Positions 23,030 through 35,900 of a stretch of 64,000 bases of DNA are shown here, piece by piece. Position 1 is the stretch's first letter, and each line of letters begins with the position of its first letter. A program made the translations under genes and the position numbers. The notes under the pieces are model-generated. The model did no database searches. It was not told where the DNA came from and worked only from the letters and a program-made list of their open reading frames with translations. This DNA is from Pohlia nutans (Eukaryota; Streptophyta; Bryopsida; Bryales; Mniaceae), in contig CM040103.1 in assembly GCA_022496805.1 (NCBI GenBank), positions 8,140,001 through 8,204,000 of the forward strand. Reading direction: 5' to 3'.

Positions 23030-23905
23030 AGCCGGAGTGGCAAGCAACTCAGACAATACAGAGAAGACGACGACGACAACGACGACGAAGAAGAAGAAGA
23101 AGAAGAAGAAGAGCTCCTAAGACCGTGACAACTCTATGACCGTGGGTCATAGTCAGTTCGTTCCGCTGCCCCGCGTCATTGTTGAAGGTCTGTGGCACCT
23201 TTGGCTAATTTTCATTCGATTTCAAACAATTCCTTCGCCTGCACGAATAGTAATTCGGAGCGTGATAATCTACACAGGTATGTCGTCTTTCACGATGTTG
23301 CTGAATGATCAGTGATTTTCAATCAATGAGAGCGCCACTCATGTGATCACGATCATTGAAAACGCCATTGGAATTTTTTAAACCGTGGCGTGTGTTCTGT
23401 TGTGTTGAAATTCGTCGAGTTTCTCAGGGAGCATTTTCTTTTTCTTTTTCATGAACCTGATTTTACATATTGATCAATTTGAGAGATGATGGCCTTTTAT
23501 CGGTAGTTGCCTCAGACATAGCCGGATTGCTTGAGAATCAGGAGAGCAGATATTCTTTCTTCCGGACCTAATCCAGTTCAGAGGTCGAGACTTTTGTATA
23601 ATTTAGTTTATAGAATAATTATTTTCTTTTCGGTCTTGAATGTTATTTTTGACTGTACGGATATTAAATTTTGAAATATGCATGTGTATTAAGTTATATC
23701 TAAGTTTGGAACAGGAAGTGTTGGTGGTTAGACGTAGAGCATGGCGAACTGAGCTCTTCTGCAGCTGAAATGTCTGATTACCGCTCTTATTTTAGAACAT
23801 GAAGTTCACTCTAATTCACAAACTCATGGACTTCGGGGCTTGTTCGATGTTTAATGGTTGTTTGTGCATGCTTCAGTGGTGGAGAAGGTAGAGGAAGTGT
23901 GAACT
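23030..23905. promoter_or_regulatory. Bidirectional intergenic region
   Basis: Separates the start codons of the DUF4864-like gene (minus) and BIG5 (plus), so it must hold both promoters and both 5' UTRs. I see the trinucleotide tract near the minus-strand gene and no MITE. I could not assign a TATA box with confidence. Confidence 0.6.
23067..23117. repeat. GAC/GAA trinucleotide microsatellite
   Basis: A run of GAC/AAC units passing into about ten GAA/AGA units, in the shared 5' region between two divergent genes. Confidence 0.9.
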
Positions 23906-26900
23906 ATGGCAGAAGCAGGTGGAGCCTTTGTGACGCGGTCGTTTGAGCGCATGCTGAAGGAAGCGTCGGGGAGGAAGTACATTAATCTTCAAAATGCTCT
24001 GAAAGTTTATCTTGGTACGAGAATTCAAATTCTTTTTATTTTATGCTCTACCAAATCCTGGAATCAGGTGATTTTTTATGTATTTATGTCGCAAGATTTT
24101 GAAAATCCATATATTCCTCCTCCGATTGGACGATTGCAGATAGGCGGCCCCCTGCTACACCGGTTCCACCAACAGGCCAGACGGAGGAGGCCATTTCGTC
24201 ACATGACAAGTATGAAAGCACATCGTTCTTCAACCCTAATCTGAAATATTATGCAAGAGACGCCCTGTTTGTTTCCCTTGTACGAATGATCGCCATCTGT
24301 GGTTGCAATTGTCCTCGATTCTACATTTGTGAGGAATATAGTTACGATTCCGAACAAACGTATCTGAAGTGGTCTTGAGTTCAAGCATTCAACTTTTGTA
24401 CTTTGGCTCAAAAATGGAAGTGTCAGAGGTGGAGTATGAATTACTTATTAAGTAGTTTGTAGGGCAATGTAATTGTAGCTGCGAGCCAGACTTGACAGTG
24501 CAAATTTTTGCTCGTTCATCTTATTTCTTGTCTCTGTATCGGAAATCTTTTGTATGTAGTACTGCGAAGCGTTGACAGTTTTCAGAATTTCTTGCTTTGG
24601 TTGTCCTCCACAGTTTGGGAACTGAAGGTTCCAGAACTGAAGAAGACATATTGCCACCGAACGAGGCAGGGGCTCATAGCAACTCACTGCGGCAAAGCAC
24701 AGGCGAAGCAGCTGCTGCCACAATGACTGAAGCCGGTAAAACTCTTGAAGGCTCTGAAGCTGAAGTAGTGCTGCTACCATTGCGTCTTGCATTTGAGACG
24801 AAGCAAGCGAAAATCATAGAGCCTGCTCTTGATTGTTTACATGTCAGTGCACCTGTTCTAACAACTATTCGAGTTTTGAGTTGTGTCTGTCATATTTTCT
24901 TTAAGTTTCTTCTGCGCTCGCTTGGTACTGATTTGGGGAGGCACGTACCTTTTACACCGTCCTGAGAAAGTGCATCTGCTGATAACAATATAATAATTTG
25001 CAGAAACTGATTTCTTATGGACACTTGGAAGGAGAAGCTGGTCTAACCGGGGGCAAAAACGAAGTCATGCTCACGGAGCTTTTCAATATGGTTTGCAGGT
25101 CATCTGAAGATGGCGCAACTGGCACTAATGAGAAGTAATAATTTCCTATCTCAGGAGCAGTCACTTTTTTGGTTTTCATGAATTAGACATCTTCTCTAAA
25201 ACATTATATATGAACAGTCAAGTTTGTGGTGCATTCCTTTAATATCTTCGCATTTTTTGCATATGCTAACAAATTTCATACTCTCAATTCATCGGATTTT
25301 TTAATTTTCGTATGTGCATGTGTCTGATACTTTCCTCGTTGGGCTTCGGACTTGCCAGTGTGGTGCTCCAAGTGATCAAGGTTCTTCTCACAGCAGTTGC
25401 TTCACCTTCCTATCATGGTATTTCCTGTTCTCTATGTGCTTTGAGCACCAGTATGAAACAGGTTTCTTAATTACAATTCAACAATGTTTTCAGTCTCTCC
25501 ATTATTGATAATGCATTTGGAAAGTTCTCGTGCAGGAATTCAGAATCTGAGTGTTTCGTATGATATAACCTTTCTGCTGCTTCTGAATATTGCAGTTCAT
25601 AGAGAGTGCCTCCTAACAGCGGTACGGACATGCTACAATATTGTGTTGAACAGGTAAGAGAACGAGAAATATCTTGTGATGTTCTGGAGGGCTCATTGTC
25701 CAACTACGAGGTTTATAAGGAATATCTAATTCCATAACCCTCTTGATTCTGCGATTGTTTCACACCCTTGACCTGCTTTTCCTATTGCAGTAAAAGCTCT
25801 GTGAATCAAGCTACTGCCAAAGCCACGCTGATGCAAATGATGTCTACTGTCTTCAAGAGGATGGAAAGTGACACGGAGGTATGAGTTAGCAATAACCTTG
25901 TATTGTTACAATACTTTGACTATTAATGCTTTTATCCACATGCCATTTGTTGTTAACCCTTAACCCCTAATCGTAGCAGGGTGTCCCTGGAATTGACAAT
26001 TTGAGAAAAATCATCATAAAGCACTATTTAGAAGAATATTTTGGAATTGGTATACACATGACAGTTCTAGATTTTGAATTTTAGATTCTATCTGTACGGT
26101 TCAATTCACCAATACTACCATCAATATTTTATTATAAATTTTGAAAGTTAAAATTAAAAATTCCTTCTAAATTTGATTACAAAAAAAAAATTAATATTTT
26201 TTGAATAAAATTTGTTGGAATGAATTTGAAATGAGATACCCTTAAACATGGTGATTCTTTGAATTTTTTGTGTTCCTTAAATCTGTGACCTCATTTTTTG
26301 CAAGGTCACTTTTGAGCTACATTCAATGCAATTTTGGCTTGGTCAACAACTTGACATACTTCTACATTTGTAATTTAAATAAAATATGTACTCAAGTATC
26401 ACTAAATCCATCCATTAGATAGGACAACAACTCAGTGAAGTATCTCCAAAAAATTTGGATGACTTTCATTCAAGCATTGATGAGAACGTAGAGTTTGAAC
26501 TTGTTAATCTTCCAAAAATGGACGCTGTGACGTTTGGGGGTTAACTACCTAAACATCCATTTTTTGGACGATGTACAGATTTCATCCATGTTTTCTCATC
26601 CGTCATGCACTTTTTGCAATGTGGATTTTTTACTGTAGATTTTATGGAAAGTTAGCTTCATGCAAGTGTGAATGGATTAAGAAGGTGATGGTTTGTGAAA
26701 GTTTTATGCCTCATTTCATATTGCAATGATTCACCAAAAATTTAGAGACCTTAGTTCAAAACAAATCAAAAGTGCTCTTGAAAAAGTCAACTCATAAAAT
26801 TAAGCAACCAAAAAATCTTTAAAAATTATTACACTTAGAGTATTACAATTCAACCAATCACAACAAATTTCATCCTCAAATTGTCAATATCTTATTCGTA

Positions 26901-29900
26901 ATGGAATTACAAAAGAATTTTGAATTATGAGTTTCAAATTTTATACAAAAATATTGGTGATAGCAATCATAGATTTAACCATATGAATAGAATCTAAAAC
27001 TCATAATGTACAAATTTTGTTTATACATCAAGTTCAAAATATCCATCTTAGTTGCATTTTATAATGCATTTTTGCAAAACTGCTGAATTTGGAGAGGGCT
27101 CTAGGCATTTAGGGGTTAAATCTCACTTCTTGTCTGTTACGTTCTTGAAGAGGGTAGAGGCCAGGAAGGTCGACCAGGGTGATTCGTCAAGCTTGGCAGA
27201 GCCATCAGGGCCTACCTCTGATCAGATGTCGGAGGAGGATTTGAAACATATCAGTGGACTTGCCGATATTAAGGTTTGGAAGTTTTCGCAGCAGCGACCA
27301 CTGGAACCTATGAAGCATTCCTTAATCCTTCTAAAACTTTCTATTACAATCTTGTTCTGATGAAGGTGCCACAGGGATGAAAGAGAAATATGCTTAATGC
27401 CCAAATATATTTACTTCTATATATATGAACTTAGTATATTATCAAAGTTTGACGCATATTTGAATATGAATTTACGTGGATTAGGGTACCCTGTTGACGT
27501 AGTTTCAATTTCCCATCAAATACGGATTTGAACCTGAACATAAAAAATGTAGGCTACAATTGACAAGAATAATTTTGTTAAACTTCCAGGGGTTCGAAGC
27601 GGCTTTGAATAAAGTAGTCCAAGCAGAAGGCGAACCAGATAGTACTGGGTAAGTTCACCCTGTAATCCTTACTTGTCACGCTTTGAGAGTACGCTTCGAG
27701 TGACTCTTCATTGTGGCAGCCGTCACAGTTTGATAATGTCTCTTCCTTTTGTCCAAGTTGTTTTAAAGTTTACAACCAAAAGACGTTGATTTTACATTGA
27801 TCTGTCAGTGATACAAAGCTTTCTCTCTTCAGACTCATGAACCTGCAGTCGCTTACAGTGGGCCAGCAAGATGGGGTACTGGTGCTACGAACAATCTGCA
27901 AGGTGTCATTCTCTACCTCAGCAGGTGATTTTCTAAATAGCAGTTGCGCTTCATTTTCTTCAGTGAGCACATGACTGCCATACTTTACTATTCTTAGGTT
28001 TATCAATGTGGAGTCCATATAATATCCTTGATTGGCCGATAGTCCTAAGTGGAACCGTATCCTAAAAGTTTCTGATGATCTATTTCCTTGTGAAGATAAC
28101 TTGCAGCATAGCGAGTAATAGTGGTTTATGAGGGATCTAGGCACTTGTTAGGAAGAGCTCCAGCACCGGTTTTTACCCTTTTGTTTTTATAATTTATATG
28201 AGCCGGTGTGCACCTGAATGGTAGCGGGCGCCTTTTTCGCCAGAAGGATTCCAGTGCTTCATACTTGAGTTAGATGTTTATCACAGACAAAAACTATCAA
28301 ATTTGAGGAGTCTTCCCCATGTCAATACAACTGGTAGATATTGAGCATATCTGTTGCAAATAACTCTGGGATTCGCATCACCTGGAATACGATTATAAAA
28401 TGCTTCAATATTTTGCGCAGTTGGCAACGAAGGAAGAAACAGATGACCTCAGTAGCAGGATCAAGGTTTTGTCTCTTGATCTTCTACAGGTACGCCTGCC
28501 TTTTATCATTATCATGTGACTTGTAGTAACAGAAAAGTTCGATGAATATGGGACTGTTTTGCTTGATAGACTTGGCCATGTGCAGGGACTGCTGGAAGGC
28601 GTGAGCGATGCTTTCACTGTCAATTATACCTTCATTAATTCAGCGAAAGCGTATCTCTGTTATGCATTGCTGAGGTCTTTCTTGTCACCCACTGCATCCG
28701 TCTTCCAGGTTTTCAAGAAGTCTCTACTCATCTCTATTGCTTCAAACTTTTTTTGTTCCATTAGGTCTTAATTTGCACATTATTTGGTTATAGATTGGGA
28801 AGCTGAGGAATTTCAGTAAATTAATTATTTTTTCAGACAGAGCATCAGTTTTTAGATCCCCGAAACCTATCTAAGGATTATAAAGCATCATATGTTGAAT
28901 TTTTTATACTCGTGTATACCACTTTGAGAATGACATGAAGCAATTTCAATTTGAGTGGTCTGATTGGAGGCGATTCTTCTTTGTAGCACTGAGTTAATTA
29001 TTCTAGGTAATATGTGATAAATGGCAGCTATCTGCAAACATCTATACTATTCTCTTGCTGCGATTTCGGGAGAGTCTCAAGGTATTTCCTTTCTAAAACA
29101 TCCACACCCCACCGATTTCGCATTCGGAGATTAAATCAATTGTTCCTCATCTGTTCCATGATTTATGTAATAACGCCTATGCAGGCAGAGGTTGGGGTGT
29201 TTTTCTCTCTTGTAGTGCTTCGCTCATTGGACAACTCTGAAACGCCTCCCTCACATTGCACCTCGGTCCTCAAGTACGGCTCTTTCTCTCTGACATTATC
29301 CTTTTTTCTCCTTTATACAGTAAGCCTTAAAATAAAAGCGAACTTAAAATAGGCCATACTTCTGACATGTATTATCTTACATCAATTTTTAATCCCTAAG
29401 AACTTAGGCAAACGTATTCTATCCTATATCTGATCAACAATGTTGGAACCCGCTTTCATTCGGTTTAGAAGCTTCTAAGCTGTCGCACCTGGTTCTTTAT
29501 AGAGAGCTCACTGATAGATTTAAAGGACTTTTAAGGGTGACTCCATGAAACATGTACGATTTATCGTAGATCGCAAAATCAAGTGTCGATTTCTCTTTGA
29601 CCTGATTTCGAAAGAAGTTCGACTGCATGGTAGATCAGTTTAGCATCAGATCTGTGCTCCTACAGAGCTCTTCGGTATAGATTTGGGCCCGTGTTACGAA
29701 GCGAACCATTGGTTGATAAACAGAATTTAACATGTATCTAATTGCTTTGGATTCGTAGAAAAAGGCATGCTCTTATTCATTGCAAGTTTGATGGTTCATG
29801 TGCTGATGAATCAGGCTGTTGGAGAAACTTTGCAACAATCCACAACTGCTAGTTGATATATTTGTGAATTATGACTGTGATTTGGAGTCAACCAACTTAT

Positions 29901-32900
29901 TTGAGCATATGGTACGACTCTCCACGTCTAATCTGAGCTCAAGAGTTGGTGGTTTTGAAGGAATGCACTGCTAGTCGTTCGTTGCGAAGTTGGCAAGGTC
30001 TTTACACTACTGACATATATATATTTTGTTGTGTAGCGAAGATAAACTCGTTGTCACGCATGGCACAAATACCCCCGCCTGTCGAGCCTAATGCGAATCC
30101 GCCTGTCGTCGCTCAATATTGGTTCTTAACTGGCTTATGTATGCAAGTAAGTTGGTTATCTTGTTCAGTATGCCTTCGAGCATTCCATCTTTCTAAGAAG
30201 AATAGTATAAAATTACCAAGAAATGGAGATTATTATGTGTGCTATTCAAGAATGCTTTCCTACTTGTGATATGATACTTCTGCTTAGCAAATTGGCAAGT
30301 GCTAGATGTGGGGCCCCTTTTGCTTCGATCATGTACAGTATTACATGTTGACTAGTTGGCATAGAGTCTGTGGTCATTCCCATGCATGCGTGGGTTGCAG
30401 TGTCTATCGAATGTATTACAGTCGTTGGAAGCATGGACCAAAAAGGGTGGTTATGGACCAGTGGGAATTGCAGTTTCAGAGTCAAACATCTCTAAACGAG
30501 CCTCCAAGTTCGAAATGATCATTAGTGCTGTTAACGTCGACTCTGAACCTACGGATGAAACCCAGGCTGATGCCTTTGAAAAAGCTAAAGCTCGCAAGGT
30601 TTCAATAGAAGCTGCTGTGATTGAAGTGAGTTTCTGATGTTGATTATCTCAGAAGCAATCGACTAAGTTTGTCCTTAACTAATTAAAAATGATTACTGTT
30701 CGTCATTACAAATGATTTGGCTTCCCATCAATTCCTCGTTGGACTGGGTCTGTGTTTCAGTTTAATCGAAAGCCAGCGGACGGGATCAAATTTCTTGTGA
30801 CAGAGAATCTCCTCCCTTATGAACCAAAAGCGATCGCTCAGTTTCTACGCGACACTCCAGGCTTGGATAAAGTACAGCTGTTACATTCCTTATTTTTAGC
30901 CTCTGATCCATTTCTTTGCTGAATAAAACCCAATGGTCCTGACTTCTTCAAAAGCTTCTGATGTCATATTGAGAGACTTCTTGAAGATTTGAACAGTGTG
31001 CAAGTCTATGAAAGCTCAATGATCAGATGTAGCAAAACGTTTATAAAAGTAATAACCTGTGGTGCACGTGCAGAAACAAATAGGTGACTATTTAGGGCAA
31101 CATGGAGAATTTCAGTTGGCTGTAATGCATGCATATGTAGACAGTATGAATTTCGTTGGCATGAAGTTTGACAAGGCTCTAAGAGTATTCCTCAACGGTT
31201 TTCGCCTTCCTGGAGAAGCGCAGAAGATTGACAGAATAATGGAGAAATTCGCAGAAAGGTAAGCTATCCGATTATCATATTTGCCTATGTGAACATTGGA
31301 TGTAGGAGGTGCTAAGAGTGGCTGAAAATTGATCAAAAGCCTTAGGTAATTTTCAAGTGCATACACGAGAGTATCTTGACGTGAGTTTCCTAAACTTCCT
31401 GCTAATGTTGGAAAATTGATTGTAGGTACTGTCGAGATAATGGAAACCTTTTCAAAAATGCAGACACAGCGTACGTTCTGGCCTATGCGGTTATTATGCT
31501 CAATACGGATGCTCATAATCCTATGGTTGTGACGAAAATGACGAAATCAGATTTCGTGCGTATTAATTCCTCAACAGGTGCTGAAGAACATGCTCCTCAG
31601 GTATGTTTGCATTGTTTTTTGGACAATCTACCCTCGTAGTTGACAGTGAGGAGCCGCCTCCCATTATAGTTTCTGGTGCAAATTCTTGAAGATATCTGGC
31701 AGATTACTTGTGTGGGCTGAAATTTGAGGCATTCTTTCCTAACCTTGAAAATGCATTTGCCTTTGGCCGTGAATGGACCTCCTCTGGTTGTCAAGTGGCA
31801 CTGGTCAATGAAATGTCTGCCTTCTTAAATCTTGTTTTAGGAACTTCTGGAAGAGATATATGATTCAATTGTCAACGATGAAATTAAACTCAAGGACGAG
31901 AATGCTCCTGCAACAAAACCTGGGGAAAAGAGTGTCTTGCTCGATGTGCTTGATGTTCTCAAACTTGGCGGGGCTTTGCGTAAAGCAGCAGATACGAAGC
32001 AGGAGAGCGAGAACATCATTAAGCGCGCACAGGCTGTATTTCGCAAGAGTGGAGAGAAAAAGGGGGTTTTTCACAAAGCAGAGCACGCTGAACTTGCACG
32101 GCCGATGCTTGAGGTAGGTGGGGCAGCCTTACTCGCAGCTTTCGAAGCGACATTGGAAAAAACAGAAGACAACACATGGATTCTTTTATGTCTGCAAAGC
32201 TTCTACGGGGGTGCTCAATTGACAACGACTTTGGGCATGCAAAACCTCCGCATCTCATTTGTAAATGCACTAATAAGGTGAGATTAAGAGCTAGAGACCT
32301 ATATGCTTTGGTTCGAACGTCTATTAAATATTTCTTACAAGTGGATTTGAGCCAGTACGTGAAGCGTGCCTATTGACTTGCCCTGAATGAGAACTGCCTT
32401 GACTAGGAGAATGTTTTTCCTCTGTTCTAGTCCTCATCCACTACGGCTCAGATAGTGAGGACCTCTGAACCGGAATAAGAGGCTTTCTTTTTGTGTACTC
32501 ATACACCAGATCTCACTTGCAGGCTACTGAAATGTCCATTTCAAATCGCTGCAGATTCACGTCATTACATGCGCCGATGGATATGCAAACCAAAAATGTT
32601 GAAGCTTTGAAGGCTCTCTTCGACTTGTGCCAGAACAGAATCGACGCGTTAGAAAATGCGTGGAAATCAGTGCTAGAATGTGTGTCAAGACTGGAATATC
32701 TTACTTCAACTTCATTCTTTACAGTTCCAATGGGGCCTAACCAGGTCTCCAGGGATGCACTTGCACATTCCTTGCTGGAGCTATCGGAGAACCAAACAGA
32801 GCAGGTGTTCGCCAACACTGTGAAGTTACCTGGTGATGTGATAGTGGAATTTTTCTCGGCTTTGTGTGAAGCGTCTGCTAAAGAGTTAAATGAAGTCCCA

Positions 32901-35900
32901 CCACGAGTTTTCAGTCTCACCAAGCTAGTTGAGATTAGCTACTACAACATATCACGGATTCGTATGGTAACTAGACATACTTTGTTAATACAATTTCATC
33001 TTTTAAACAAGTACTTATCGGTTCAAAATTGATATAACATTTCATTTTCCCAGCAGGTGAACTTGATTTTGGTATTAACTAAGACTGTTGGGTGGGAAAC
33101 CACAGGTGTGGGCCAATATATGGGCCGTACTCTCGTTGCATTTTGTTGCGGCAGGAAGTCATGACAATGAGAAGATTGCAATGTATGCCATAGACTCTCT
33201 GAGGCAGCTGGCACATAAATACCTTGCTCGCTCTGAGCTAGCAAATTTCACCTTCCAGAATGACATTCTGAAACCTTTTGTGGTCCTCGTGCGGAGTAGT
33301 AAGAATTCGGCCATTCGTGAACTTATTGTTGATTGCATGATACAGGTGAGCATGCTCTATATTTCTTGTTGAGTGAATCCTCTGATATTAAACTTTGGTC
33401 GTATTTTCCTAATAGTTTGTCAGTTCCGGATATACGTTGCTAGGATATTTAAACCGGGGCAAGTCAGTGAGAAGACTTGTTTCACAAAATTAGAGATGGT
33501 CTAGGTAAGTGATTTTTCTGTTGTTCTAATTGAGTGTTCTGTTTTAGCATTAAGTTTATGCTGGAATAGAAATTCCATTCCTAAACCCCCAGGAAATGAT
33601 CAAATAGGTCTCTCTCTATTAGTAACTTTATTGCAATGATAAGCAGTGTGAATCTCACAGTTGTCTGTTTTCTTATCTTGCTAGATGATCAAGTCAAAAG
33701 TCACAAGCATCAAGTCAGGTTGGAAGAGCGTGTTTATGGTGTTCACCTCAGCCGCCTTTGACAATCCTGAAATGTCTGCCAATGCATTCGAAAATGTGGA
33801 ACAAGGTTTGTCAAAATTTGAAACCGTATATCATACCGTGATCGTCTCCTCAAGTATCTAATGCGCGGACCTTGATATTGCAACAATTATGCCAATCAAC
33901 TAAGTGCAGTAGACATCACCGACATCTTATTCCTTATAACTAACAACATGTTGAAGACGGGGGGTGTCCTTGCTGTTTGCAGTTGTTTTGGAGCATTTTG
34001 AGCAAGTAATGGCGGACAGTTTCATGGATTGTGTGAACTGCCTTATGGCATTTGCAAATAATAAAAGCCAAAGCGCACCCCGTACTAGTTTGAAGGCAAT
34101 TGCTCTGCTCCGAATTTGTGAGGAACGTCTAGCCGAGGTATAATGTATGCCACAGCCAAGGTACAATTCTAGTAGATTCTGGCCAACTATTCACATTTAG
34201 GTTCCATGAAACAGGAATATTAGATATGACTGGGTTTGTGAGCCACTATTTTCTAATTTTCGATCATCCAACGAAGGCAAATCATTAAATGCACGATATC
34301 GGTACCAGATGTACTACTGTAGTAATCATTCAAAGTTGATAATTGATGATTATGTCCATACTTTAGCATGACTGTCTCAAGCCCATCTCTAAGCTTTACT
34401 TCCGAGGTTGTAGATGTCAGCACAGCATGTATCAAGAACATCAAAGCTAATATTTTCTTCTTGCAATCAATGTTTGTTTCTTGGACATGTAAAACTTGTA
34501 GCGATGGCTAAGTCTTTGGTGGTGATTCTAGGGACATATTCCTGGAGGTGTCTCCCGAGTGATTGAAGAAGGGAGGGGAGGGGATCAAGAAGTAGCAGAG
34601 AATTACTGGTTTCCTATGCTTTCTGGGCTGTCTGAACTCATATCTGATCCCCGTACGGAAGTTCGAAACTGTGCCTTGGACGTCCTTTTTGACCTTCTCA
34701 AGGAACAAGGACGTAATTTTACTGGACCATTTTGGGAGAGCGTGTTTCATCGCATACTCTTCCCAATTTTTGAGGATGTTCGTAGTGATTTCTATATAAA
34801 GAAAATGGAATCCAAGGACCAATGGCTGCGAGAGACTTGCATAGTCTCACTTCGCCTTATTTGCGACCTCTTCAACTGTTATTACAAGGTATGTTAGGTA
34901 TACTCTGGTTCCATCCTATGTCTTTACGTCTTAACTGTTTATATGCAAATCCCAGCTTGTCCTCAGCTGCAAATTTTTCGGTTGAGTGCAGGAGGTATCC
35001 TTTTTGCTGCCAGATTTGTTGGGTCTACTGCTGGACTGTGCCACCCAGCCGGATCAGACATTGGCCTCTATGTCCATGCGTGCATTAATAAGACTTACTG
35101 AAGTAGGGGGAGATCAATTTGAAGGAAAGGACTGGACAACTTTACTAGAACACATTCGGTATGACGATTGATTCTTTCCATTCGTATGTCTGCACTACCG
35201 TCCATTGAGAGTGCGGAACTGCACGAACATAAGTCTTGTGCATCACATATCGTTTAGTCCTACTAAAGTACAGATACGGACTTAGACTACGCTGTTATGA
35301 ATTACATGCTACAGTTGCTAGCTGGCAAGGAGTTTATGTTCCTCATTAGATGTACTCATTCAGATTAACCAGTCATGTTATGAATTACGGAAGTTTTTGT
35401 TTATGTGTAACAGTTGGGAGTTCTTATTGCTACTCTAACAAATCTTATTGTAGGGATGCATGCTTTGCAACCCAACCCAAGGAACTTCTCAATCCAGAGG
35501 CGATTCTTACTTCTGAGTTAAACCACTCATCTGGTTACAAAAATTCTGGCACTTCTACCCCCTCCTCTAGAAGCGAACGAGTCTCGGTGGAGGAGTTGGT
35601 TTTGAGGGGCGGTGGAGAAGAGGCTTTTGGAATGGAGGAATCAGTCGAATTAAGCGGTGGTAATCAAACTGTTGGACGAGGATTTATGGGTGGCGTTATG
35701 GATACTATTTTAAATCGCAAGAGGAAAAGTGTAACTTCCGAATCGCTGTCAGCTTCCTCTGAGGTTTGTGACTGCTGGATGCTGCTTGAACCATTAGAGA
35801 AATCATCTACCACCAGAAATGTGCGCATATCATGAAAAGAAATAAATTCTGGTGTCTTGGAACCTTTAGCCGTATCACGTGAACACGTCTAGAAACATTT

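Noticed and set aside
22823..23056. Longer N-terminus for the DUF4864-like protein starting at 23056
   Set aside because: The codon there is TTG; the first ATG in frame is at 23029 and directly begins the presequence-like stretch.
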